A stretch of DNA of 64,000 nt, from assembly GCF_022846435.1 (NCBI RefSeq), contig NZ_AP025627.1, forward strand, positions 158,001 through 222,000, given 5' to 3'. This document shows, one piece after another, positions 49,201-58,046 of the stretch (within the stretch, counting starts at the first letter, position 1; every line of letters begins with the position of its first letter). Origin of the DNA: Parageobacillus sp. KH3-4. Its GTDB lineage: Bacteria > Bacillota > Bacilli > Bacillales > Anoxybacillaceae. The notes beneath the pieces were generated by a model that worked only from the letters and a program-made list of their open reading frames with translations, did no database searches and was not told where the DNA came from. The translations under genes and the position numbers were made by a program.

Positions 49201-50208
49201 ATGCGCTCAAAGATTTGTTTGCCAGCTTTCATACTATGGCTCTCCCCGATTGTGATAGTATTTACCATCATTTCATCTGTTCTATATGGAGCGAAAAATA
49301 TAGATTGGGCGACGGTTTGGGATGCGTTTTTCCACTTTGATCCGGGCAATGTGAACCATCAAATTGTGATGCATTCCCGGCTGCCAAGGGCGATTGGAGC
49401 GCTTCTGATCGGAGCATTTCTAGCCATATCGGGGGCCATCATGCAAGGAATGACAAGAAACTATCTTGCATCTCCTTCTATTATGGGGGTTTCTGACGGC
49501 TCAGTTTTTGCCATTACACTTTGTATGATTTTGGCGCCGGGAGCTTCTTCTTTGGATATGATCATGTATTCACTTATTGGCTCGCTGTTCGCTGTAGGCA
49601 TTGTCTTCGGGTTAGCGTCACTCTTGCCGAATGGAATGTCTCCAGTTCGAATGGCGATCATCGGCACCATCATCGGAACGTTTTTGAGCAGCGTTTCAGC
49701 CGCCATGGCTTCTTATTTTCAAGTATCTCAAAACGTCAGTTTTTGGTACAATGCCCGTCTGCACCAGATGGATCCCGGCCTGATCAAACTTGCAGTGCCT
49801 TTTGCGCTGGTCGGAGTCGCAATAGCGCTCTTTATTTCTAAATCGATCACGATTATCTCATTGGGCGAGGAAGTGTCCGTGAGCTTGGGGCAGCGAACGA
49901 TGCTGGTCAAGGCGATGGCTGTCGCCAGCGTCGCCATTTTGACCGGCATTTCCGTTGCTTTGGCTGGTAATATCGGATTTGTGGGCCTGATCATTCCCCA
50001 TATCACCCGGTTTTTGGTTGGGGTGGATTATCGGTGGATTATTCCTTGCGCAGGCGTTCTCGGAGCCATTTTTCTGGCGCTTTCCGATATTCTCAGCAGG
50101 TTCTTAAACTATCCGTTTGAGACACCGATCGGGGTCGTCACTTCCTTGATTGGGGTGCCTTTCTTCCTCTATTTAATTTACAAGAGAGGGGGAGGGAAAC
50201 ATGCTTAA
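49201..50208 (+). CDS. feuB: Ferri-bacillibactin ABC permease FeuB
   Basis: A FecCD-family permease of 335 residues with about nine or ten membrane helices. Family motifs: LPRAIGALLIGAFLAISGAI, MQGMTRNYLASPSIMGV (coupling region) and GNIGFVGLIIPHITR. It pairs with FeuC to form the channel and overlaps feuC by eight bases. Confidence 0.93.
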   Translation: MRSKICLPAFILWLSPIVIVFTIISSVLYGAKNIDWATVWDAFFHFDPGNVNHQIVMHSRLPRAIGALLIGAFLAISGAIMQGMTRNYLASPSIMGVSDGSVFAITLCMILAPGASSLDMIMYSLIGSLFAVGIVFGLASLLPNGMSPVRMAIIGTIIGTFLSSVSAAMASYFQVSQNVSFWYNARLHQMDPGLIKLAVPFALVGVAIALFISKSITIISLGEEVSVSLGQRTMLVKAMAVASVAILTGISVALAGNIGFVGLIIPHITRFLVGVDYRWIIPCAGVLGAIFLALSDILSRFLNYPFETPIGVVTSLIGVPFFLYLIYKRGGGKHA

Positions 50209-51223
50209 AAATTCGGCGGGACGCTATTGGGCAGTGCTGCTCATAAATGTCGGGATTGTGCTAGTTGCAATTTATATCAGTCTGACGAATGGCGTATTTG
50301 ACATGACGGTCATAGACGTGCTGAAGACCCTATTGCGAATCGATCCCGTTCCGGATCATGATCTGGTCATTTTCGACTTTCGGTTGCCTCGCATTGTGGT
50401 TGCCGCACTCGTCGGGTTCGGTCTCGGCGTTGCGGGAGCCGCGATACAGGGGATAAGCAGAAACGGGCTTGCTGATCCTGGGATTTTGGGCATTAATGCG
50501 GGAGCGGGAGCCGCGATTGTCATTTTTATGTTTTTCTTTGAGGGACGAATAACGGGAAGTGGATGGCTGCCCATTTTGGCGATGCCGTTGTTTGGATGGA
50601 TTGGTGGATTGGGAACTGCTGTTCTGATTTACTTTTTTGCTAGGCGGAACGGGAGGTTGGATCCCCAGGGTCTGATCTTGGTCGGGATCGCAGCAGGTTC
50701 CGGGCTCGGGGCCTTGTCTTTATACTTATCCCTAAAAATGAATCCGCAAGACTTCGAGATGGCGACGGTATGGCTTACAGGAAGCATTTGGAACGCCAAT
50801 TGGCAATATATCGCTTCGATGTTGCCGTGGCTTGTCATTTTAGTTCCTATTATCATCAGAAAATCGTATATTCTTGACTTGCTTCAATTGGGGGAAGACA
50901 GTGCGAAAGGCTTAGGAGTTTCCACGGAAAAAGAAAAAAATGTACTGCTCTTAAGCAGCATCGGCATCGTGAGCGCGTGTGTATCCGTGTCTGGAAATAT
51001 TGGGTTTGTCGGTTTGATTGCCCCCCACATTGCCAAACGTTTAGTTGGCATTCATCATTATCGAGCCATTCCCGTATGCGGAACTATCGGTATGCTTTTA
51101 GTCATCATTTCCGATTTTATTGCCAAAACCGTCTTTTCCCCGGTCGAACTGCCTGTCGGGGTTGTCGTTTCCATTATTGGTATCCCTTATTTCGTGTATT
51201 TGTTGTTTAAAACAAGAGTGTAG
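50201..51223 (+). CDS. feuC: Ferri-bacillibactin ABC permease FeuC
   Basis: A FecCD-family permease of 340 residues, the partner of FeuB. Motifs: LPRIVVAALVGFGLGVAGAA, IQGISRNGLADPGILGI and GNIGFVGLIAPHIAKR. No ATPase gene follows. In B. subtilis the feu operon likewise lacks one and uses YusV; a YusV-like ATPase lies at 57073-57864. Confidence 0.93.
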   Translation: MLKNSAGRYWAVLLINVGIVLVAIYISLTNGVFDMTVIDVLKTLLRIDPVPDHDLVIFDFRLPRIVVAALVGFGLGVAGAAIQGISRNGLADPGILGINAGAGAAIVIFMFFFEGRITGSGWLPILAMPLFGWIGGLGTAVLIYFFARRNGRLDPQGLILVGIAAGSGLGALSLYLSLKMNPQDFEMATVWLTGSIWNANWQYIASMLPWLVILVPIIIRKSYILDLLQLGEDSAKGLGVSTEKEKNVLLLSSIGIVSACVSVSGNIGFVGLIAPHIAKRLVGIHHYRAIPVCGTIGMLLVIISDFIAKTVFSPVELPVGVVVSIIGIPYFVYLLFKTRV

Positions 51224-51264
51224 GAAGAAAGTGCCTTATTCATAAGGTGAAATGGAGGATGGTT

Positions 51265-51831
51265 ATGGAACTTAGCCAATTGTTGCGAGAACGTCGCTCG
51301 ATTCATGTTTTCCAAGATCGTCCCGTATCTCCCGAACTTGTGATGGAACTACTGGAAACCGCCATTTGGGTACCCAATCATCGTCTGACTCAACCGTGGC
51401 GTTTCATTCTCACATATGGTGAAGGACGCAGGAAGATCGCCGAAGCTGTACGGAAAATCAAAGAGAGCAAGGAACCCGACCCGGGAAAAAAGAAAGAAGT
51501 TGGGCAAAAATTTTATAACAAAATCATGTCCATTCCGATGATTTTGACTGTTCTGATGAAGGAAGACCCCAATCTGATTGTCAGGGAAGAAGATTATGCG
51601 TCGACTAGTTGCGTTATCCACAACTTTAGTTTATTAGCATGGGAAAGGGGAATCGGAATGGTGTGGGAGACATACGGATGGTTACATGAATCCATCTTTC
51701 GGGAAACAATGGGAATTCAGCCTGGGGAAAAGGTGGTAGGTAATCTTCACATCGGATATCCTGCTAAAATTCCATCTGCACAACCAAGAATTCCTGCCGC
51801 TCATTTGATCACTGTCTTCGATCAAGCCTGA
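51265..51831 (+). CDS. Nitroreductase-family flavoprotein
   Basis: 188 residues with the FMN-binding nitroreductase fold of the YdjA/NfnB group. Motifs: LLRERRSIHVFQDRPV at the N-terminus, WVPNHRLTQPWRF, and a C-terminal GNLHIGYPAKIP. It uses NAD(P)H to reduce nitro or quinone substrates. Inside a feu operon it could reduce ferric siderophore or quinones formed from catechols; this is inference from position. ATG 51265 follows GGAGG. It lies 41 bases after feuC, and its stop is close to the next gene. Confidence 0.82.
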   Translation: MELSQLLRERRSIHVFQDRPVSPELVMELLETAIWVPNHRLTQPWRFILTYGEGRRKIAEAVRKIKESKEPDPGKKKEVGQKFYNKIMSIPMILTVLMKEDPNLIVREEDYASTSCVIHNFSLLAWERGIGMVWETYGWLHESIFRETMGIQPGEKVVGNLHIGYPAKIPSAQPRIPAAHLITVFDQA

Positions 51832-51854
51832 TGATTGGATCTAAGGAGAGCGAT

Positions 51855-52612
51855 ATGAACGGCACATTAGTTATGGAGTCCTTTGAAGGAAGGGAACTCT
51901 CATCTATCTCCCTCCCTCCTATGAAACAAGTAGAGCGAAATTCCCGGTTGTTTATGTTCAGGATGGTGGATACTTATTCGATCCTCGCCAGAACCATTCC
52001 TTGGTGCGATTGGAACGCATGTTTGCTCACGGTGAACTTGGAGAGCTTTTACTGGTTGGCATTGAGCCGAAAAATCGATTGGATGAATATACGCCGTGGT
52101 ATGCTAAAGCTTTATCCGATAAATATGCCGATTTTGGCGGGCAGGGCTTCCGCTATCTTTCGTTTCTTGTGGAAGAATTAAAACCTTATATTGATAGAGA
52201 ATACAAGACGGACAGTCGCCGGCAACAAACGGGAATGATCGGAGCGTCGCTCGGAGGACTGATTTCCATTTATGCTGCTTATTTGTACCCCAATGTGTTT
52301 GGGAAAATCGGTTCGATATCAGGATCGTTTTGGTACGAAGGTTTCATCGATTTTATGCAATCGAAAAACGTCGATCCCGGACTGAAAATTTATATGGATG
52401 TGGGAAGCGTAGAGGGAATCGAGAAGCAGAGCATCCAGAAAGAAATGGTTTTAAAAACGAAAGAAGCCTACACCATATTATTGAATAACGGATTGACCAG
52501 AGAAAGATTGCAGTTTGTGCTGGAAGAAGGCGCACCGCATGACCGCATATTTTTTTCCAAACGATTCCCTGAAGCGGTGAAATGGTTGTATTCGAACGAA
52601 ACAGAGAGTTAA
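51855..52612 (+). pseudogene. ybbA: YbbA-like siderophore esterase, frameshifted
   Basis: An alpha/beta hydrolase of the enterochelin-esterase/EstD type, matching the position of ybbA behind feuABC in B. subtilis. It starts at ATG 51855 after AAGGAG: MNGTLVMESFEGREL. An extra CT at about 51897-51901 (CTCTC where CTC is needed) then breaks the frame. The right frame continues LIYLPPSYETSRAKFPVVYV, the nucleophile motif GASLGG and the C-terminal APHDRIFFSKRFPEAVKWL. Everything else is intact, so it may be phase-variable, recently lost, or a sequencing error. An internal ATG at 52001 would give a shortened protein lacking the first strands. Confidence 0.75.
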
Positions 52613-52690
52613 ATGTTCTGCCTACGAATGTTGGTTGTCCGCCAACAATCATCACGCACAAATAAATAAGATGTAGAGGAGGAATTAGCG

Positions 52691-53551
52691 GTGGCCTACA
52701 AGAAAACGGAACAGGCTTCGATGATGGTCAAGAACACTACTGTCCGCGAGTTCACTATACCGCGGACTGAACAGCGCGTGATGTATTCGCGCGCTGGGAA
52801 CCGAGAATATCGAATTTTTGTGGCCAGACCTGATGGAGAGCCGCCTCCTTCGGGATTTCCGGTTATCTATTTGCTAGATGCCAATGCCGTATTCGGAACG
52901 ATGGTGGAGGCGATGCGTGTGCAAGCGAGTCGATCCGACAAGACGGGAGTCGTTCCAACCGTGATCGTCGGCATTGGCTATCCGACAGAAATGCCGTTTG
53001 CCCCTGCCCGTTTTTATGATTTTACAATGCCGGCATCTGTTGACGAACTGCCTGCCAGACCTGACGGAACCGCGTGGCCGGAAATGGGAGGGGCAGAAGC
53101 ATTCTTAAAATTTATTGAAGAGGAATTGAAGCCGGAGATAGAATGTGAGTTCGAAATTGACAGAGAAAGGCAAGCGCTCTTTGGGCATTCACTTGGTGGG
53201 CTTTTTGCGCTGCATGTGCTTTTCACCAAGCCGACTGCCTTCCGGACGTATATTGCGGGAAGCCCATCCATTCATTGGAACAAACGATTTCTTCTCGAAG
53301 CGGAGCAACAATTCGTGTCCCGTTTGGAACGAGAAACGCTAAATGTTGACATTTTGCTGGCAGTCGGAGAATTAGAGAGAAGCCATAAAAGCCGTATAAG
53401 TAATAACGCAAAGGAGCTTGCCGAGCGCCTGTCCGCTCTTGCCCATCGCGGAGTATATGTGGAGTTCGAGGAATTTGAGGGGGAAGGCCACGTATCGGTA
53501 TTGCCAGCTTTGGTCAGCCGCGCCTTGCGGTTTGCATCGAGAAGAAAATAA
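52691..53551 (+). CDS. besA: Bacillibactin trilactone hydrolase BesA
   Basis: Hydrolyses ferri-bacillibactin in the cytoplasm to release iron. 286 residues of the esterase-D / enterochelin esterase fold. It has GFPVIYLLDANAVFG, TVIVGIGYPTEM, nucleophile GHSLGG (Ser167) and a C-terminal catalytic His in EGEGHVSVLP. It starts at GTG 52691 after GAGGAGGAA. In B. subtilis besA sits upstream of dhbA; here it closes the feu side of the locus and is the only intact trilactonase. Confidence 0.9.
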   Translation: MAYKKTEQASMMVKNTTVREFTIPRTEQRVMYSRAGNREYRIFVARPDGEPPPSGFPVIYLLDANAVFGTMVEAMRVQASRSDKTGVVPTVIVGIGYPTEMPFAPARFYDFTMPASVDELPARPDGTAWPEMGGAEAFLKFIEEELKPEIECEFEIDRERQALFGHSLGGLFALHVLFTKPTAFRTYIAGSPSIHWNKRFLLEAEQQFVSRLERETLNVDILLAVGELERSHKSRISNNAKELAERLSALAHRGVYVEFEEFEGEGHVSVLPALVSRALRFASRRK

Positions 53552-54056
53552 TAATTGGTTTGGTGACGATCATATAATTCTAGAATCGCAGAGTTGGGAA
53601 GCATCATAATTGATAGGAACTATCATATGATATTATCTCCTTACATGTGGACAGAAAACGACAGAGACATACTGTCTACTATAAGGGGATATTTTTGTAG
53701 AACAAGTTATTGTAAAAACAAATCTAGTATTTCGTCCATTAAGGGTCTAAGTCCTTTTCCCGGATGTCGGTGACCGAACAACACCGCTTCTAGGTTCATT
53801 CATTTGTCCATTAAGCGGATGGTTGTTCGGTTGTTTGCCAACGTTCTTGTGACAAAGACAAGTTACCGTCTCCGACAGCCGAAAATATTGCTACATCCTT
53901 CTGAATGATGTCAAGTTAAGCTTATATAAGTTGCAGCAAAGATTTCCATATCTCATGCTGGTGTGAATTCATATGGCCACGTGGCGAGTGGACAGTCGGG
54001 CGAGAACAAAATCGCAAACTTATTACTATTATTATGAATAAAATCCGGACAGAAAA
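53552..54056. other. Gene-free gap between convergent iron operons
   Basis: No credible frame. It contains a solo IS end (53672-53691) and otherwise featureless sequence. No clear terminator was seen for either besA or the opposite permease gene. Confidence 0.4.
53672..53691. repeat. Solo IS end, copy 2
   Basis: CTGTCTACTATAAGGGGATA, identical to 13575-13594. A second partial match, ACAG..., lies just before. No transposase is nearby. Confidence 0.6.
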
Positions 54057-55058
54057 TCATTTTCTCAGTAATAAATAGATGAAATATGGCGCGCCGATTA
54101 AGGAGACCATGATACCTGCTGGAATACCGCCTGCTATATTGCGCCCGATTGTGTCAGCAAATAATAAGAGCCATCCGCCAATCAGAATGGCGATCGGGAT
54201 AAATAGTTGGTTTCTTGGTCCTATTAACGCCTTTGCGATATGCGGAGCCATGAGTCCGATAAAGGAAATTCCTCCGGTGACTGAAACGGCGGAAGCGGCT
54301 AGAGCAACAGCAGTGATTATCAATAAAATGCGCTCTTTTTGAATTTCTAATCCGACCCCGATTGCCACCGGTTCACTTAATTCTAATATATTCAACCGGT
54401 TTGCTTTGTATAATGTAAACGGTATAAGCACAATTAACCATGGAAGAATGGCCAATATAAACGGCCAATCATCTCCCCAAATATTCCCAGCCAACCATTT
54501 TGCGATAAAATCTACTTTTGTCCGTTCGGCAGATGAAATGAGTACAATCATGGCCCCAGAAAGCGCCATGGAAAATCCAACTCCGACGAGCACTAATTTT
54601 ACTGGTTGAAGGCCTGCGTTTCGTTTATACGATAGCAAATAAATGAAACAAGCCGTGAATAAAGCGCTAATAAAAGCGATAAGCGGAATCAAGTAAGCAA
54701 AAGAATCCGACTGTACAGGGAAAAACAAAAAGAACATCGCCACTCCGACGCCGGCGCCAGAATTAATGCCTAAAATGCCGGGATCAGCTAAATCGTTTCG
54801 AGTGATTCCTTGCAAAATAGCGCCCGACAACGCGAGGGACATTCCGGCCAGAAGCGTAATCACAATCCGCGGCAGGCGGATGGAAAATAAAATAAATTCT
54901 TCTTTAAACGTGCCTTGGCCGAAAAGGACGGGAATCAGCCGGTCATAAGATAGGGAGGAATAACCTGTTCCCATCCCCATCACCATTGTTGCTATGATCA
55001 ATACCAGTAAAATAACTAGAATCCGCCGCTGTTTTTTGATTAACGCCGATTGAATCAT
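54057..55058 (-). CDS. Iron-siderophore ABC permease (FecCD family, YfhA-like)
   Basis: 333 residues with nine or ten membrane helices. Motifs: LPRIVITLLAGMSLALSGAI, LQGITRNDLADPGILGI and GGISFIGLMAPHIAKALIG. It is the last gene of a four-gene operon (ATPase, binding protein, two permeases) whose order and family match the B. subtilis YusV/YfiY/YfiZ/YfhA system for hydroxamate-carboxylate siderophores such as schizokinen. The start overlaps the preceding stop as ATGA. Confidence 0.88.
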   Translation of the reverse strand: MIQSALIKKQRRILVILLVLIIATMVMGMGTGYSSLSYDRLIPVLFGQGTFKEEFILFSIRLPRIVITLLAGMSLALSGAILQGITRNDLADPGILGINSGAGVGVAMFFLFFPVQSDSFAYLIPLIAFISALFTACFIYLLSYKRNAGLQPVKLVLVGVGFSMALSGAMIVLISSAERTKVDFIAKWLAGNIWGDDWPFILAILPWLIVLIPFTLYKANRLNILELSEPVAIGVGLEIQKERILLIITAVALAASAVSVTGGISFIGLMAPHIAKALIGPRNQLFIPIAILIGGWLLLFADTIGRNIAGGIPAGIMVSLIGAPYFIYLLLRK

Positions 55059-56065
55059 GAGAGTGATTTCCCCCCTTTATGCACGATAAACAGGAAGAAA
55101 GGCAGGCCCATGATCGCAACGATTGCCGCCACTGGTGTTTCATACGGTGCGTTGATCGTCCGGCCAAGTGTATCAGCCAAAAGCATCAAAGTCGCTCCTA
55201 AAATTGCTGACATTGGTATAATAAAACGGTAATCCGTTCCCACCATTGTCCGAACAATATGAGGCACCATTAAACCGACGAACGTCATATTTCCGGCAAG
55301 CGCCACAGAAGCGCCAGCGAGCAGGACAATGGCAAGGAACAGGATTGTTTTTATTTGCATCGTCTTTTGCCCTAACCCAACTGCCACTTCCTCATTTAGG
55401 CTAAGAATGGTCAGCTGTCTTGAGAGAAAGAGGGAAATGAGCATGCCTATTGCAATAAAGGGAACGATGACTTGAAGCTGATGCCATGAAGTTCCAATAA
55501 ATCCTCCTGCCGTCCACATCGACACATCTTTTGAAATTTTAAAATAAATGCCGACCCCTTCTGCGACCGCGTATAGGAATGTGGAAACGGCAGAGCCGGC
55601 CAGTACAATTCGAAGAGGAGAAAAGCCTCCTTTTTTCATTGCGCCAATGCCGAAAACCATCATCGATCCGACAGCTGCTCCGATAAAACAAGCAATCGTG
55701 ATGTAGAAATAATTGGCCGAGGGAATGAAGGCCATTGTAACGGCCAATGCCGCATTGGCACCAGCCGTTAATCCAAGCAGGCCAGGATCAGCAAGCGGGT
55801 TTCTCGTGATTCCTTGCATTATCGAACCGGCAGTGGCTAATGCTGCTCCAACAAAAATCGCAGCAATTTCACGTGGGAGGCGAAGCTCACGAATAATCAA
55901 AATTTGCTCATTTTTTACATGGGAAGCGAGGGCAAGCCAGACATCTTTTATGGTTGTATTTGCCGCGCCTAGCACCATAGCGATCAAAAACATCCCGACA
56001 AGTGCAAAGAGGGCAACAATGAACTTATAGATAAACGGGATAGACCGTTCCGTTTTTGCCGTCAT
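55055..56065 (-). CDS. Iron-siderophore ABC permease (FecCD family, YfiZ-like)
   Basis: 336 residues. Motifs: LPREIAAIFVGAALATAGSI, MQGITRNPLADPGLLGL and GNMTFVGLMVPHIVR. ATG 56065 follows GAGAGG at good spacing; an open frame to 56098 adds a basic leader without a ribosome site. It forms the channel with the gene that overlaps its stop. Confidence 0.88.
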   Translation of the reverse strand: MTAKTERSIPFIYKFIVALFALVGMFLIAMVLGAANTTIKDVWLALASHVKNEQILIIRELRLPREIAAIFVGAALATAGSIMQGITRNPLADPGLLGLTAGANAALAVTMAFIPSANYFYITIACFIGAAVGSMMVFGIGAMKKGGFSPLRIVLAGSAVSTFLYAVAEGVGIYFKISKDVSMWTAGGFIGTSWHQLQVIVPFIAIGMLISLFLSRQLTILSLNEEVAVGLGQKTMQIKTILFLAIVLLAGASVALAGNMTFVGLMVPHIVRTMVGTDYRFIIPMSAILGATLMLLADTLGRTINAPYETPVAAIVAIMGLPFFLFIVHKGGKSLS

Positions 56066-56103
56066 GTTTATCCTCTCTTTTCTTTTTCTTTTCGACACTT
56101 AAA

Positions 56104-56133
56104 CGAGGAATTCTTAAACGTAAGAATTCCTCG
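56104..56133 (-). terminator. Hairpin between binding-protein and permease genes
   Basis: Perfect 13-bp stem CGAGGAATTCTTA / TAAGAATTCCTCG with a 4-base loop, 11 bases after the binding-protein stop and inside the operon. It has no T-run, so it probably attenuates or protects the upstream RNA, giving more binding protein than permease. Confidence 0.6.
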
Positions 56134-56144
56134 TCTTCTCCGTT

Positions 56145-57068
56145 TTACTTACCTAGAAAGTGCTTTTTAAAGAAATCGAGTTGGTATTCTAATGTGATCG
56201 GGTCGTTAAAATAGAACTCTTTCGCATTTGCCTCAAATACCCGGTGATTTTTTACTGCCGGAAGGTTTTTGTACGTTTCCGTTTGCTGGAATGAATTGTC
56301 GCCATCTGGATTTTTGCTAATGATTAAATAGTCGCCAGCAAACTGAGGAAGAGCCTCTAATGACAGTGCATAATAACCTTGTTTTAACGCCATTTCTTCC
56401 ACTTTTTTAGGCATTTTTAACTTCATTTCTTGATAAAGAATTTCAGTACCTCGACCCCAATTATTTCCAAAAACATAAAGTTGTTTATCGAAGTTTTCGA
56501 TGACAGAAACAGTGGCATTTTCGCCAATTTTCGCTCTAATCTCTTCTCCGGCTTTTTGCGCCCGTTTTTTAAAGTCATCGATCCAAGCTTTTGCTTCTTT
56601 TTCTTTGTTTAACAGTTTGCCGATTTCTAAGAATTGCGTTAAGTAATCTAATTTTCCGTACGTATACGTGACAGTAGGAGCAATTTTGCTTAATTTATCG
56701 ACGTTCTTCGTGTTGGACAAACCAATAATTAAATCCGGCTTTAGTTCTATAATTTTTTCGATATCTTCGTCAGACACTACCTCGGCATTTTTCAGCTTGT
56801 CTTGAAAGCGAGGATTCATTTTTGACCATTGATCAACACCAACGATGTTGACGCCTAAGGCCATCACATGGCCGGCGAAGGACGACAGCACGACCACACG
56901 TTTCGGATGGGCAGGAACCTCGATTGGTCCGTTTTCAGATTGATACGTAATCGTTTCTGGTTTCTTTTCTTTTGCGGCGGAATTGTCTTTATTTTCTGTT
57001 GTCTTGCCGCTGCAAGCGCTCATCACTAGTACCATCAGCACGATGAAGGGGATCAATAGTTTTTTCAT
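56145..57068 (-). CDS. Siderophore-binding lipoprotein (YfiY-like)
   Basis: 307 residues. Lipobox LVMSACSGK (Cys at about residue 19), then a class III binding-protein fold (HPKRVVVLSSFAGHVMALGV; KIIELKPDLIIGLSNTKNV). It delivers ferric siderophore to the two permeases. Its start lies 4 bases after the ATPase stop, with the ribosome site inside the end of the ATPase gene. Confidence 0.9.
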   Translation of the reverse strand: MKKLLIPFIVLMVLVMSACSGKTTENKDNSAAKEKKPETITYQSENGPIEVPAHPKRVVVLSSFAGHVMALGVNIVGVDQWSKMNPRFQDKLKNAEVVSDEDIEKIIELKPDLIIGLSNTKNVDKLSKIAPTVTYTYGKLDYLTQFLEIGKLLNKEKEAKAWIDDFKKRAQKAGEEIRAKIGENATVSVIENFDKQLYVFGNNWGRGTEILYQEMKLKMPKKVEEMALKQGYYALSLEALPQFAGDYLIISKNPDGDNSFQQTETYKNLPAVKNHRVFEANAKEFYFNDPITLEYQLDFFKKHFLGK

Positions 57069-57072
57069 TTCT

Positions 57073-57864
57073 TTATTCTCCTTTCAGTAAGTGATATGTC
57101 AGGCATATTGGTTTGTTCGTCCGAGGGTCTCGCCCAATTTCGGCATCAATATGAAATACTTGTTTAAGCACATCACGGGTCATCACTTCATCGCCATTTC
57201 CGGCTTTCACAATTTTTCCGTCTTTTAAAGCGATAATATAATCTGCAAAACGGGCTGCTTGGTTTAAATCATGGAGAACCATGACGATCGTCCGGCCTTG
57301 TTCAACGTTCAGTTTTTGCAATAGCTCCAATACTTCTAGTTGATGGGCCATATCTAAATAGGTAGTCGGTTCGTCAAGGAAAATAATGTCCGTTTCTTGA
57401 GCAAGAGCCATGGCGATCCACACACGCTGGCGTTGCCCGCCAGACAGCGAGTCGACAGGGCGGTATTTAAACTCGATCGTCCCTGTTACTTCAAGCGCCC
57501 AATCAATGACTTCATAATCTTTTTTTGTTAAGTGTCCGAATCCTTTTTGGTAAGGAAAGCGGCCATAGGAGACCAGTTCTCCGACCGTCAGCCCGCCTGG
57601 ACTTTCCGGTGTTTGGGGAAGAATCGCCATCTTTCTTGCAAGGACTTTTGTATTTTCATTGAAGATTTGTTTGCCATCTAAAACGACTGTTCCTGATTGA
57701 GGCGCAATGATTCGCGTCAATGTTTTTAAGAGGGTAGACTTGCCGCAGCCATTCGGTCCGATAATGGCTGTGATTTTTTGATCGGGAATTTCGATGTTTA
57801 AATTTTTCACAATTAAATGTTCATGATAGCCAATATTTAAGTCCTTTGTGTACAGGCGAACCAT
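57073..57864 (-). CDS. yusV: Siderophore ABC transporter ATPase (YusV-like)
   Basis: 263 residues with Walker A GPNGCGKSTLLKTL, signature DSLSGGQRQRVWIAMALAQ, Walker B DIIFLDEPTTYLD and H-loop VLHDLNQAARF. In B. subtilis YusV energises both FeuBC and YfiZ-YfhA; here it is encoded with the latter, and no other ATPase is present for FeuBC in the window. ATG 57864 follows AGGAGGTG; the frame is open to 57918 but without a start signal. Confidence 0.9.
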   Translation of the reverse strand: MVRLYTKDLNIGYHEHLIVKNLNIEIPDQKITAIIGPNGCGKSTLLKTLTRIIAPQSGTVVLDGKQIFNENTKVLARKMAILPQTPESPGGLTVGELVSYGRFPYQKGFGHLTKKDYEVIDWALEVTGTIEFKYRPVDSLSGGQRQRVWIAMALAQETDIIFLDEPTTYLDMAHQLEVLELLQKLNVEQGRTIVMVLHDLNQAARFADYIIALKDGKIVKAGNGDEVMTRDVLKQVFHIDAEIGRDPRTNKPICLTYHLLKGE

Positions 57865-57902
57865 GGATTTCACCTCCTGTCCTTGAAAAAAACGGTTAAT
57901 AA

Positions 57903-57962
57903 CGATAATCATTATCATTGCAATACACTATACAATGTAAAGAAATTTGTTCAGATTGTCAA
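57903..57962 (-). promoter_or_regulatory. Promoter and Fur box of the yusV operon
   Basis: On the minus strand, TTGACA (57962-57957) and TACATT (57939-57934) with a 17-base spacer. The Fur box TGATAATGATTATCG (57917-57903) follows over the expected start. One mismatch from the 7-1-7 consensus. Confidence 0.8.
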
Positions 57963-57970
57963 TAATCATA

Positions 57971-58023
57971 TTGTAAATGAGCAGAAAAAGCGATATATTT
58001 TATTGAGAATGATAATCGTTGAT
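57971..58023 (+). promoter_or_regulatory. Promoter and Fur box of the ferredoxin-NADP reductase gene
   Basis: TTGTAA at 57971-57976 and TATATT at 57994-57999 (17-base spacer), then a Fur-box-like GAGAATGATAATCGTTGAT at 58005-58023. The two divergent promoters share a 180-base region with two Fur boxes. Confidence 0.65.
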
Positions 58024-58046
58024 GATTGCTGTGTGAGGTGAAGCCG

